Shown: positions 27,555 to 35,486 of the stretch, piece after piece
How positions within the stretch are numbered: the first letter of the stretch is position 1
Layout: the number at the start of each line of letters is the position of its first letter
Made by a program: the position numbers and the translations under genes
Notes under the pieces: generated by a model
The model's database searches: none
What the model saw: only the letters and a program-made list of their open reading frames with translations
What the model was told of the DNA's origin: nothing
Assembly: GCA_002723255.1 (NCBI GenBank)
Contig: PBNW01000013.1
Location: 1 to 64,000, forward strand
Source: Pelagibacterium sp.
Lineage (GTDB): Bacteria > Pseudomonadota > Alphaproteobacteria > Rhizobiales > Devosiaceae
Direction of reading: 5' to 3'
Length of the DNA: 64,000 bases

Positions 27555-28840
27555 GCAGGTGCGCCTTCTTCAGAGGTACCCGTGGTATCATCCGAGACAG
27601 CTTCCTGCCCGGTTTGCACGGTCTGCCCATCGATCACGAATTCCTGGCCGATGGTAATGATGTCAATGGATTGGGGCAGCCCGGTTACCCAAACGCCGTC
27701 CCTGGTGTCTGAAACGATTGTAACGGCAGTAAAGGCGACTATGCCGTCCTGAACGGACTTTACGCCCAAGACGCCCTCATCGTTCAATGTCAGAACCGAC
27801 TGAGGCAACAGATGCCCCGGCATCGATCCCATATTGACCGTTGCGGTGGCCGTAACGCCTTCGCGGATCGAAAAGTCGGGGTTGTCGAACTCGATTTCGA
27901 CCGGGAAAGACCGTGTCGCGTCGTCCGCACTGGCCGCCACATATGTCACTTCACCGGTAGCTTCCTGATTGGTCACCGTGTGCAATGTTGCAACAAGTCC
28001 CGTCCGGGCCAGCGTAATATTGGCTTCAGCGACCGACCCCGAGAAGACGATGGGATCGAGTTGAACGATTGTCGCGCATACACCGCCCTGCGAGAGCATG
28101 GAACCGCGCGTCGCGATGGGCGCCTGAACCAGCCCCGAGACCTCGGCTACGATTTCCGTACGATCCAGTTCGGCCCGGGCGTTGTCGAGCGCGGCCTGAG
28201 CCGAAGAAACCTGCGCTTCGGCGCCGGCCAGAGCGACCTGAACCGAATTTGCCGTATTGGCCGGTGCCAGGCCCCGTTCGCGCAGCGAAGTGTTGGTTTC
28301 AAGGTCGAGTTGCGCCTGGGCAAGCCCGGCTTCCGCCTGCGCAAGAGCGGCTTCGGCTTGAGCGACCGCCGCGGCGCGTGTTCCGGGCGCCAGTGAGCAC
28401 AAAAGATCACCGGCTTCCACCTGGTCACCCTTCTCGACGTGGACCGTTTCCACCACCGCCGCGGTTTCGGCGACCGCCGAAACATTGGCTGCTGCCGTCG
28501 TCCTGCCGCGCAGCTTGACTTCAATCGGCATTTGCTGGAGCTCGAATGTCTGTGTGCGAACCGATACCGAGGCACCCGAAGCGCCGTTCGTCTCGGCCAC
28601 CCGCTCGGCAACCGTCATCCGGGCCTCTTCGACTTCCTCCTCGGAATGTTCGGGAAGCACGCCGGCCTCAGCCAACGCCGTCGAAATTGGGCCATGATCA
28701 TCGCCTTCAATCAGGCCGATAATCGAGCGTTCGCCGTTTCCAGGGCCCTGTCCGCCCATCACGAACGACCCGGTGCCCAGCCAAATGGCGGCGCCGGCAA
28801 GAATGAAAAGTGACAAACCGAAAGATTTAAGAAATTGCAT
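27551..28840 (-). CDS. RND efflux periplasmic adaptor (membrane fusion protein)
   Basis: A 429-residue adaptor linking the RND permease to an outer-membrane channel. The N-terminus has a membrane/signal segment (LSLFILAGAAIWLGTG). The lipoyl halves flank a coiled-coil hairpin rich in Ala/Glu/Gln (about 170-230: AVAQAEAALAQAEAGLAQAQ), followed by beta-barrel and membrane-proximal domains. An unusual insert (about residues 25-80, acidic) precedes the first lipoyl half. ATG 28840 has an AGAGGGCG site; an upstream extension to 28906 overlaps the PadR gene and is not supported. Thirteen bases separate it from padR. Confidence 0.9.
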   Translation of the reverse strand: MQFLKSFGLSLFILAGAAIWLGTGSFVMGGQGPGNGERSIIGLIEGDDHGPISTALAEAGVLPEHSEEEVEEARMTVAERVAETNGASGASVSVRTQTFELQQMPIEVKLRGRTTAAANVSAVAETAAVVETVHVEKGDQVEAGDLLCSLAPGTRAAAVAQAEAALAQAEAGLAQAQLDLETNTSLRERGLAPANTANSVQVALAGAEAQVSSAQAALDNARAELDRTEIVAEVSGLVQAPIATRGSMLSQGGVCATIVQLDPIVFSGSVAEANITLARTGLVATLHTVTNQEATGEVTYVAASADDATRSFPVEIEFDNPDFSIREGVTATATVNMGSMPGHLLPQSVLTLNDEGVLGVKSVQDGIVAFTAVTIVSDTRDGVWVTGLPQSIDIITIGQEFVIDGQTVQTGQEAVSDDTTGTSEEGAPA

Positions 28841-28853
28841 TAAACAGCGCCCT

Positions 28854-29426
28854 CTATTCTGCTGCTTGCTGCCCGAGGCGCGCTTGATTTGGTCGCGCTG
28901 AGGCAATTAAGGCATTCATGTGGGTATGGAGATGCCGATGCGCAACTTCAAGGCAGGTTATGCCATGGCCGATCACCCATGCGTCGTTGGCATGGCTCGT
29001 GTCGTCACAGGAGTCGGCCTGCCGTTGCAGCTCTTTGAGCTCGGCAATCTGGGAATCGAGATAGGCGAGCCTGTCCTCGATACGTGATCTGACCAGATCG
29101 GCATCAAGCAGGTGCGCAAAACGGGCAAAAAGCAGGAAAGGGCTGCGAAAGATATCGTCTCCCAAAGGTTCATGCAGCGCATCACAGAAAGCAGTCCGGC
29201 CGGTCTCGGTAATGGAATAGATTTTTTTGGATGGCTTTCCATCCTGATGCTCTATCCGCGAGGTTACGAGCCCATCGTCTTCGAGCTTGGCGAGCGCGGG
29301 ATAGATCGAGCCGAAGCTGGCCTCGACGAAATAAGCGCCGCCGCCTTCGGTACAAAGCTTTCGAATTTCATAGCCGCTCGCATCCTGAGTATAGAGGAAG
29401 GAGAGGCATAGGGTGCGAACGTTCAT
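28854..29426 (-). CDS. PadR family transcriptional regulator of the RND pump
   Basis: A 190-residue PadR regulator. The N-terminal winged helix has the family opening MNVRTLCLSFLYTQDASGYEIRKL and GSIYPALAKLEDDGLVTSR. The C-terminal helical part (about 105-180, Vir-like) serves dimerisation. It is first in an operon padR-adaptor-permease, the arrangement of many self-regulating efflux systems. An inverted repeat at 29436-29460, 10 bases before the start codon, is a good operator candidate. The ligand is probably a pump substrate but is unknown. Confidence 0.9.
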   Translation of the reverse strand: MNVRTLCLSFLYTQDASGYEIRKLCTEGGGAYFVEASFGSIYPALAKLEDDGLVTSRIEHQDGKPSKKIYSITETGRTAFCDALHEPLGDDIFRSPFLLFARFAHLLDADLVRSRIEDRLAYLDSQIAELKELQRQADSCDDTSHANDAWVIGHGITCLEVAHRHLHTHMNALIASARPNQARLGQQAAE

Positions 29427-29435
29427 GTTCTATCA

Positions 29436-29460
29436 ATCATATGCTGAACGAGAATATGAT
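29436..29460. promoter_or_regulatory. Inverted repeat upstream of padR, candidate PadR operator
   Basis: ATCATAT (29436-29442) and ATATGAT (29454-29460) are perfect complements with an 11-base spacer, in an AT-rich pocket immediately before the padR start codon. The 18-base centre-to-centre spacing of the arms fits a dimeric winged-helix repressor. Confidence 0.5.
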
Positions 29461-29567
29461 GGCGCTATATATTAAGCCGCCGCGCTTGCCAAGATATACG
29501 ACGAAGAGTCGCACCTCGATCAGTTCGTGTACGATGAAAGTTCTTACGCTCGAATGAGAAAACGGCG

Positions 29568-30431
29568 TTAATCGATGCTTATGTCGAGCCCGAGGTCCAG
29601 CGGGACCGATGCACTTGTGATCCGGCTGGTCGAGATGTAGTCGACGCCGGTCCGGGCGATGGCGGCAACGCGTTCAAGCGTAACATTGCCCGAAGCCTCC
29701 AGCTTGGACCGTCCTGCCGTGATGGCAACGGCCCGGGCCAGTGTGTCTTGATCCATATTGTCAAGAAGGATCGCGGCCACACCGGCGTCCAGCGCATGCT
29801 GGAGCTGGTCGAGCGTATCGACTTCGACTTCAATCGCGACAAGATGACCGGCAAAGGCTCGAGCAGCCGCTATCGCCGCAGATACGCCGCCAGCGACGGC
29901 AATATGGTTGTCCTTGATGAGGATGGCATCGTTCAGACCGAAGCGATGATTGTGGCCGCCGCCACAGCGGACGGCATATTTTTCCAGTGCTCGTAGGCCC
30001 GGCGTCGTTTTTCGCGTGCAGCAGATGTGGGCGTTGGTTCCCTTGGTCTCGAGCACGAAGTCTCGTGTCAGAGTTGCGATGCCACTCAAATGGGTCAGAA
30101 AATTGAGCGCGGTGCGCTCGGCTGCCAGCAGATTGCGCGCATTGCCGCGCACCTCAAGAATGGCCTCTCCCGCCGCGACCATGGAGCCATCGGCAACAAA
30201 TCTTGTTGTGTCCAGGCCCGGTCCGATCAGCGAAAAAGCGGCAATCGCGCACTCGAGCCCGCAAATCACGCCGACGCCGCGCGCATTGATGGTCGCGACC
30301 GCCTTTGCGTCCGGGCCGATCGTTGCCTGGGAGGTGATGTCGCCCGCCTCTCCCAGATCTTCAAGAAATGCAGCTTTGACGGCCCGCTCGATAATATGGG
30401 GGGGCATGGCGGGAAGATAAGCGCGCATCAT
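29568..30431 (-). CDS. nadC: Nicotinate-nucleotide diphosphorylase (quinolinate phosphoribosyltransferase)
   Basis: A 287-residue type II phosphoribosyltransferase that converts quinolinate and PRPP to nicotinate mononucleotide in de novo NAD synthesis. Motifs are intact: EDLGEAGDITSQA, ERTALNFLTHLSGIAT, CTRKTTPGLRALEKYAVRCGGGHNHRFGL and IKDNHI, with the C-terminal ASGNVT and GVDYIS blocks. Start ATG 30431 overlaps the lldD stop (ATGA); a second Met follows at once. The longer frame to 30623 is antisense-free but lies inside lldD and is not credible. It produces the precursor used downstream by NadE, whose gene is damaged in this window. Confidence 0.94.
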   Translation of the reverse strand: MMRAYLPAMPPHIIERAVKAAFLEDLGEAGDITSQATIGPDAKAVATINARGVGVICGLECAIAAFSLIGPGLDTTRFVADGSMVAAGEAILEVRGNARNLLAAERTALNFLTHLSGIATLTRDFVLETKGTNAHICCTRKTTPGLRALEKYAVRCGGGHNHRFGLNDAILIKDNHIAVAGGVSAAIAAARAFAGHLVAIEVEVDTLDQLQHALDAGVAAILLDNMDQDTLARAVAITAGRSKLEASGNVTLERVAAIARTGVDYISTSRITSASVPLDLGLDISID

Positions 30432-31588
30432 GATGAAAAGACACCCGGATTTATAAGATTGTGTTCGCCCACATTGCGGATGTCCCGCTCCCCGCAAAGC
30501 GCCATGGTAACGTCGAGTTCCCTGCGGATGATATCGAGCGCCTGTTCGACCCCTGTTTCGCCGCCGGCGCCAAGACCATAGAGCCAGGGGCGTCCAATAT
30601 AGACGCCCTTGGCGCCCAGGCACAGTGCTCGCATGACGTCCTGACCCGAGCGGATGCCACCATCCATATGAACTTCGATTTTGTCTCCCACGGCTTCAAT
30701 GATGCCAGGCAGGGCCGCTATGGACGATGGTGCGCCGTCCAGTTGTCGTCCGCCATGATTGGATACGATGATCGCGTCCGCGCCCGAAGCGGCCGCCATG
30801 CGCGCATCTTCGGCGTCCATGATGCCCTTTAATATCAGCTTCCCGCCCCAGCGCTCCTTGATCCATTCGATATCGGACCAATTGAGCTTGGGGTCGAATT
30901 GCTCGGCCGTCCACGAAGCCAGAGAAGAAACGTCGCCAACATTATCGGCATGGCCCACGATATTGCGGAAGGTATGACGTCGTGTTCTGAGCATCGACAG
31001 GCACCATTGCGGCCGGGAGGCCAATTGCCAGATGGTGTTGAGATTCACACGGGGAGGGGCCGAAAGTCCGTTGCGCGCGTCCTTGTGCCGTTGCCCCAGG
31101 ATTTGCAGATCGAGCGTCAGGACCAGGGCCGAACAATTGGCGGCTTTGGCTCTGTCGATCAGATTATACATGAATTGCCGGTCGCGCATCACATAGAGCT
31201 GGAACCAGAACGGGGCACCGTCGGTAGCCTCTGCAACGTCCTCGATCGAGCAGATGCTCATCGTTGATAAAGTGAACGGTATGCCGAAAGCGCGCGCCAC
31301 TTTGGCGCCGAGAATTTCACCGTCGGGGTGCTGCATACCCCCAAAACCGGTGGGCGCTATGGCGACAGGCATCGCGACGTCTTGCCCGATCATTGTCGAG
31401 GCCAGCGAGCGATTGGTCATGTCGACGGCAACACGCTGGCGAAACTTTATTTTAGCAAAGTCTGCTTCGTTGGCGAAGTAGGTGCTTTGGGTCCACGATC
31501 CGGAATCGGCATAGTCGAAAAACATCCGAGGTACGCGTCGCTTCGCACGTGCCTTCAGCTCTTCAATTGTCTGCGCCGTAAACCCCAT
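30428..31588 (-). CDS. lldD: FMN-dependent alpha-hydroxy-acid dehydrogenase, LldD-like
   Basis: A 386-residue flavoenzyme of the L-lactate dehydrogenase/glycolate oxidase family, probably oxidising L-lactate to pyruvate and passing electrons to quinone. The conserved N-terminus (RRVPRMFFDYADSGSWTQST), the FMN site (APTGFGGMQHPDGE), the catalytic Lys/His region (LILKGIMDAEDARMA ... IVSNHGGRQLDG) and the phosphate-binding MDGGIRSGQDVMRALCLGA are all present. ATG 31588 is preceded by a purine-rich GGGAGAGGCGGGG stretch; GTG/ATG options up to 31609 are less likely. It is translationally coupled to nadC. Confidence 0.88.
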   Translation of the reverse strand: MGFTAQTIEELKARAKRRVPRMFFDYADSGSWTQSTYFANEADFAKIKFRQRVAVDMTNRSLASTMIGQDVAMPVAIAPTGFGGMQHPDGEILGAKVARAFGIPFTLSTMSICSIEDVAEATDGAPFWFQLYVMRDRQFMYNLIDRAKAANCSALVLTLDLQILGQRHKDARNGLSAPPRVNLNTIWQLASRPQWCLSMLRTRRHTFRNIVGHADNVGDVSSLASWTAEQFDPKLNWSDIEWIKERWGGKLILKGIMDAEDARMAAASGADAIIVSNHGGRQLDGAPSSIAALPGIIEAVGDKIEVHMDGGIRSGQDVMRALCLGAKGVYIGRPWLYGLGAGGETGVEQALDIIRRELDVTMALCGERDIRNVGEHNLINPGVFSS

Positions 31589-31692
31589 TCGCCCCGCCTC
31601 TCCCACCATTGAGCATCTTTATGCACTCAATAGCGGGACACAAGGTCAGGGAAAAGCGTCATTATGCCAAATGCCAACCGAACCGACTGGGG

Positions 31693-31839
31693 TCAGTTGC
31701 CCTCGACGGACAGGCCCTGGTCGTTGAGTTCGATTTGAACACCGTCAGGCTGGGATTCCTGTTGGTAGGCGTAAATGGCAAGGCCGATAACCACAACGAC
31801 CAGAGCGCCAAGCAGAAGATAAAGCGTATTGCGGCTCAT
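31693..31839 (-). CDS. 48-residue single-span membrane protein
   Basis: A small gene encoding MSRNTLYLLLGALVVVVIGL and a 28-residue tail. Residues 5-24 form one transmembrane helix and the tail (residues 25-48) is acidic/polar (GVQIELNDQGLSVEGN). ATG 31839 has a clear TGGAG site with a 6-base gap. I recall near-identical small proteins being common in Hyphomicrobiales, always unassigned. It lies alone between lldD and the GGDEF-EAL gene. Function unknown. Confidence 0.75.
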   Translation of the reverse strand: MSRNTLYLLLGALVVVVIGLAIYAYQQESQPDGVQIELNDQGLSVEGN

Positions 31840-32046
31840 CAAATTCTCCAAAAAATGCTTAAGCAAGAAAGACATTGAATGCAGGCATGAAACGCGGAAC
31901 CCGCCACTCGGTTCCGTAACCGGCGATTAACCGACTGGCGGCGTTCAGTGTGAAATCCGCAAATTCACCAACAGGATTCATTCTTGTTTCAGGGGTGCGC
32001 CCCATGATGCCCGACCAGTTTTGGGGACGGTTTGGGGGACGAGTGG

Positions 32047-34170
32047 ATGCCGGATGGCAAGGGGATGAGCAATACGCATGCGGTGGATGCGGCTCTGGAG
32101 TCCATGCCCTATGGGTTGTGCGTCTGGAGCGAAAATCTGACGCTCGAATTGTTCAATTCCCGCTACGCCTGGACATTCGGTCTGCCACCCGACGCGCTTG
32201 CAGCGGGCATGACGCTCCGCGATTGCTGCCGGGCGGTAATCGATGCCGGAAATTATTTCGGCTACAGCGTCGACGAGCTCCACGAAGCGATGCTGGGCCG
32301 ATTCGAACGGCAAAAGCGTCGCGAGACACCCATTCAATATGAGCAGCATCTTCGTGATCGTACGATCCGCACCACCTATACTGGTCGGCATGGGACGGGC
32401 TGGATGGTTACTCACGAGGACATCACCGATGCGCACGATCATCTGACGGCACTTTCCAAACGTGAAGCCGATCTGGCCCGACAGGCGGTTCGCTTCGAAA
32501 CCGCCGTCGACAATATGGCCCACGGGCTGTGCATGATCGATGCAGATCACAAGCTGGTTATCTGCAACGCCAATTACGCAATGCTTTATGATCTTCCCCA
32601 GGGCCTGCAACAGCCCGGAACCTTGCTGACAGACATTCTCGATTATCGCTTCGAGAACGGCATGCGTCCCAAGGATGGGCCCATGGCCTTTCTTCAGCGT
32701 CGCGTGCAAACGATTACTGATCGAAAGCGCAGCGTGGATATTTGCGAGTTCGAGAATGGCCAGATCATTTCGCTGGTGCATCAGCCAATGGAAGATGGTG
32801 GCTGGGTCGAAACCCATCAGGACATCACCGAGCAGCGGCGGTCCGAGGCACGCATTCACCACTTGGCCCGCCACGATGCCTTGACCGATCTGCCCAATCG
32901 CACGCTGTTTGCCGAAGAAATGGCTATGGCGGAATCCCGCATACGTCGCGGTGAAACCATGGCAGTGCTGTGCTTCGACCTCGACCACTTCAAGATCATC
33001 AACGATACGCTCGGACACGGCGTGGGCGATGCGGTTCTCAAGGAAGTCGCGATACGGATCAACCACGCAAAGCGGGAACATGAATGCGCGGCCCGGCTGG
33101 GTGGCGATGAATTCTCCATGCTGGCCGGCCCGCTCAAGAGCCCAAACGATGCCGCCGCTCTCGCCGAGCGCCTGATTGCTTCGATCGGCCAGCCTATGGA
33201 AATAGAGGGACATCGTGTCATTATAGGCACGTCGATCGGCATTGCGGTCGCACCCACCGATGGCGCGAATGGCGAGACGCTGATGAAAAATGCCGACCTC
33301 GCCCTGTATCGCGCCAAGAGCGATGGCCGAGGCAATTATCGCTTTTTCGAAAAGGGCATGGACGCGGCCATGCAGCATCGTCGCGCCATCGAAAGCGGAC
33401 TTAAGCTGGGGCTGACCCGCGACGAATTCAGGCTGGTTTTCCAGCCACTCATGGACTTGGAGAGCAACCGGATTTCATGCATGGAAGCCCTGTTGCGCTG
33501 GGAACACTCGGAGATGGGCTTCATCTCACCGGTTGAGTTCATCCCCGTGGCCGAGGAAATCGGATTTATCGTGCAACTGGGAGAATGGGTGCTCAAACAG
33601 GCTTGCCTGACAGCGGCCACCTGGCCCGCCAATATCCGTGTCGCAGTCAATCTTTCGTCGGTGCAATTCAAGAGCCATCGGCTGCTGGAATGCGTGCAGC
33701 GCGCACTGGAAGAAGCGGGCCTGCCGGCAAGCCGCCTCGAACTTGAGATAACGGAATCCGTGCTGCTCAGCGATTCCGATCAGACCCTGGAAACCCTCCA
33801 CGCCCTGCGCGCCATGGGTATCCGCATTTCAATGGACGATTTCGGAACTGGCTATTCCTCGCTTTCATACCTGCGCGCCTTTCCATTCGACAAGATCAAG
33901 ATCGACCGCTCTTTCATCGAAGACGTCGGATCCACCGACGCCAACTTCGAGATCATCAAGGCTGTTATCGCTTTGGGGCGCAGCCTGGGCATGGCAACGA
34001 CAGCCGAGGGCGTCGAAACCGAAGCCCAACTCGATGCTGTTCGCTCGCACGGATGTGACGAGATTCAGGGCTTCCTGTTCTCAAGGCCCCTCCCGGCAAG
34101 AGATGCGCTTGAGTTGATCACGCGGCTCACTCCCAGGAAGACTGAGCCAAAACTGAGCGCGACCAGCTAG
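32047..34170 (+). CDS. PAS-GGDEF-EAL protein (cyclic-di-GMP metabolism)
   Basis: A 707-residue cytoplasmic protein. Two PAS-like modules (about 10-130 and 145-275; both contain MPYGLCVW/MAHGLCMID-type openings, and the 'PAS-7'-like form is typical of alphaproteobacteria) precede a GGDEF domain (RLGGDEF) and an EAL domain (EALLRW, DDFGTGYSSLSYL, EGVETEAQ). Both catalytic signatures are complete, so it may make or degrade c-di-GMP. The inhibitory I-site is degenerate: REHE replaces RxxD five residues before GGDEF. ATG 32047 follows a GGGGGA site. No membrane span is visible. Confidence 0.9.
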   Translation: MPDGKGMSNTHAVDAALESMPYGLCVWSENLTLELFNSRYAWTFGLPPDALAAGMTLRDCCRAVIDAGNYFGYSVDELHEAMLGRFERQKRRETPIQYEQHLRDRTIRTTYTGRHGTGWMVTHEDITDAHDHLTALSKREADLARQAVRFETAVDNMAHGLCMIDADHKLVICNANYAMLYDLPQGLQQPGTLLTDILDYRFENGMRPKDGPMAFLQRRVQTITDRKRSVDICEFENGQIISLVHQPMEDGGWVETHQDITEQRRSEARIHHLARHDALTDLPNRTLFAEEMAMAESRIRRGETMAVLCFDLDHFKIINDTLGHGVGDAVLKEVAIRINHAKREHECAARLGGDEFSMLAGPLKSPNDAAALAERLIASIGQPMEIEGHRVIIGTSIGIAVAPTDGANGETLMKNADLALYRAKSDGRGNYRFFEKGMDAAMQHRRAIESGLKLGLTRDEFRLVFQPLMDLESNRISCMEALLRWEHSEMGFISPVEFIPVAEEIGFIVQLGEWVLKQACLTAATWPANIRVAVNLSSVQFKSHRLLECVQRALEEAGLPASRLELEITESVLLSDSDQTLETLHALRAMGIRISMDDFGTGYSSLSYLRAFPFDKIKIDRSFIEDVGSTDANFEIIKAVIALGRSLGMATTAEGVETEAQLDAVRSHGCDEIQGFLFSRPLPARDALELITRLTPRKTEPKLSATS

Positions 34171-34171
34171 C

Positions 34172-35431
34172 CTATCTCGGAACCGTTCCCGCAAACCGAT
34201 CCATTGCGAAAGGGGTAATGTCGATTGCCGGTTTTTCCCCGGTCATGGCTTGGGCCAGCAGGTGCCCGGTGGCCGGGCCCAGCGTAAAGCCGTGGTGGGC
34301 GTGGCCTATACCCACCCACAGGCCACGATGCTTTGGCGCTGGCCCGATGATCGGCATCATGTCGGGGGTGCAGGGGCGGGCCCCTTTCCAGGGCTGCGGA
34401 TCGAGCCGCTCACCGAGCGGGAAAAGTGCCCGTGCCTTGGCTTCGGCGCGGCCAAGCTGGATGGGGGTGGGCGCTGCATCGCGCAGCGCAAACTCGGCCC
34501 CGGTGGTAAGACGAACCCCTTTTTCCATCGGCGCCAGACAATACCCGATTTCCGCATCGATCAGCCAGTTGTTCAGGATCGCACCATCCTGGGTGCCGTA
34601 ATGCATGTGGTAGCCGCGCTTGACAAACAGCGGCAGCCGATACCCGAGCGGCTCGAGAACTTCGGGCGCCCAGGGGCCAAGTGTGACAACGACTTCGGGC
34701 GCGCTATAACGGGTATCTGCGACCGTGACGGACCAGTTGTTGCCGTCCTGTTCGAGTCCCGACGCCTCTCCGCCAAGAAACTGGCCGCCCATCGATTTGT
34801 ACAATTCGAAATACTTGGCAACCAGAGCGCCCGGATTGCGGATTGTCCATGGATCGGTCCAGTGGATCGCCCCCGCAAGCCGTTCCGTAAAGTCAGGCTC
34901 TATCCGGGCCATTTCGGTGCCATCGACCACCTTGTGATTGATGCCATAGAGCTCGAGATCCTTTTTTGCCTTTGCCGCCTCGGCCTTGAGTTTCTCGTCG
35001 GTCCTGAACGCCAGATACCAACCCTTCCTGATGACCAGGTCCTCGGCGCCAGAGGCTGTGATGAGGTCGGAATGTTCCTCGATCGACCGGGCGATCAGAG
35101 GTGCGTAGCTCCTGACCACATGGCTGTAGTGACCGGGTGACGATTTCCACCAATAGCGCATAAGGGCAGGCGTGACGCGGGGCAGGGCAAACGGATCGTA
35201 GCGTGCGGCGGTCGAAAGGTGCAGCCCCACCTGCATCAATGTTGCCAGATCGCGCGGGAAGGCGTGAGGACGAACCCCCTCGCGCTGGATGATGCCGGCA
35301 TTGCCGAACGAGGTTTCCCGGCCCGGCTCGCTCTTGTCGATGAGCAACACGCTTCGACCGCGCCGAAGCAGGTGAATTGCGGTCGATACGCCGACGATAC
35401 CGGCGCCGATGACGATGACGTCCTGAGCCAT
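34172..35431 (-). CDS. FAD-dependent oxidoreductase, D-amino-acid dehydrogenase-like
   Basis: A 419-residue DadA/DAO-type flavoprotein. It has the N-terminal Rossmann motif VIVIGAGIVGVSTAIHLLRRG, the FAD-binding ETSFGNAGI segment and the C-terminal GIGHAHHGFTLGPATGHLLA closing loop. DadA-type enzymes oxidatively deaminate D-amino acids and feed electrons to the respiratory chain. ATG 35431 gives the canonical start; a longer frame to 35614 overlaps yejA. It lies 55 bases after yejA on the same strand, so peptide uptake and D-amino-acid use may be linked (inference). It converges on the GGDEF-EAL gene with one base between stops. Confidence 0.85.
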   Translation of the reverse strand: MAQDVIVIGAGIVGVSTAIHLLRRGRSVLLIDKSEPGRETSFGNAGIIQREGVRPHAFPRDLATLMQVGLHLSTAARYDPFALPRVTPALMRYWWKSSPGHYSHVVRSYAPLIARSIEEHSDLITASGAEDLVIRKGWYLAFRTDEKLKAEAAKAKKDLELYGINHKVVDGTEMARIEPDFTERLAGAIHWTDPWTIRNPGALVAKYFELYKSMGGQFLGGEASGLEQDGNNWSVTVADTRYSAPEVVVTLGPWAPEVLEPLGYRLPLFVKRGYHMHYGTQDGAILNNWLIDAEIGYCLAPMEKGVRLTTGAEFALRDAAPTPIQLGRAEAKARALFPLGERLDPQPWKGARPCTPDMMPIIGPAPKHRGLWVGIGHAHHGFTLGPATGHLLAQAMTGEKPAIDITPFAMDRFAGTVPR

Positions 35432-35486
35432 GGTCAGACTTTCCAAAGCTTGTGTTTGATGACCTGCGCGGCGCGGGTCATTCCAA

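Noticed and set aside
31606-31635. Near-palindrome TTGAG ... CTCAA between lldD and the small membrane protein gene as a GntR operator
   Set aside because: The arms match only with a bulge and no GntR-type regulator is nearby.
31978-33378. 466-codon minus-strand frame opposite the GGDEF-EAL gene
   Set aside because: Antisense shadow; the plus strand carries complete PAS, GGDEF and EAL motifs.
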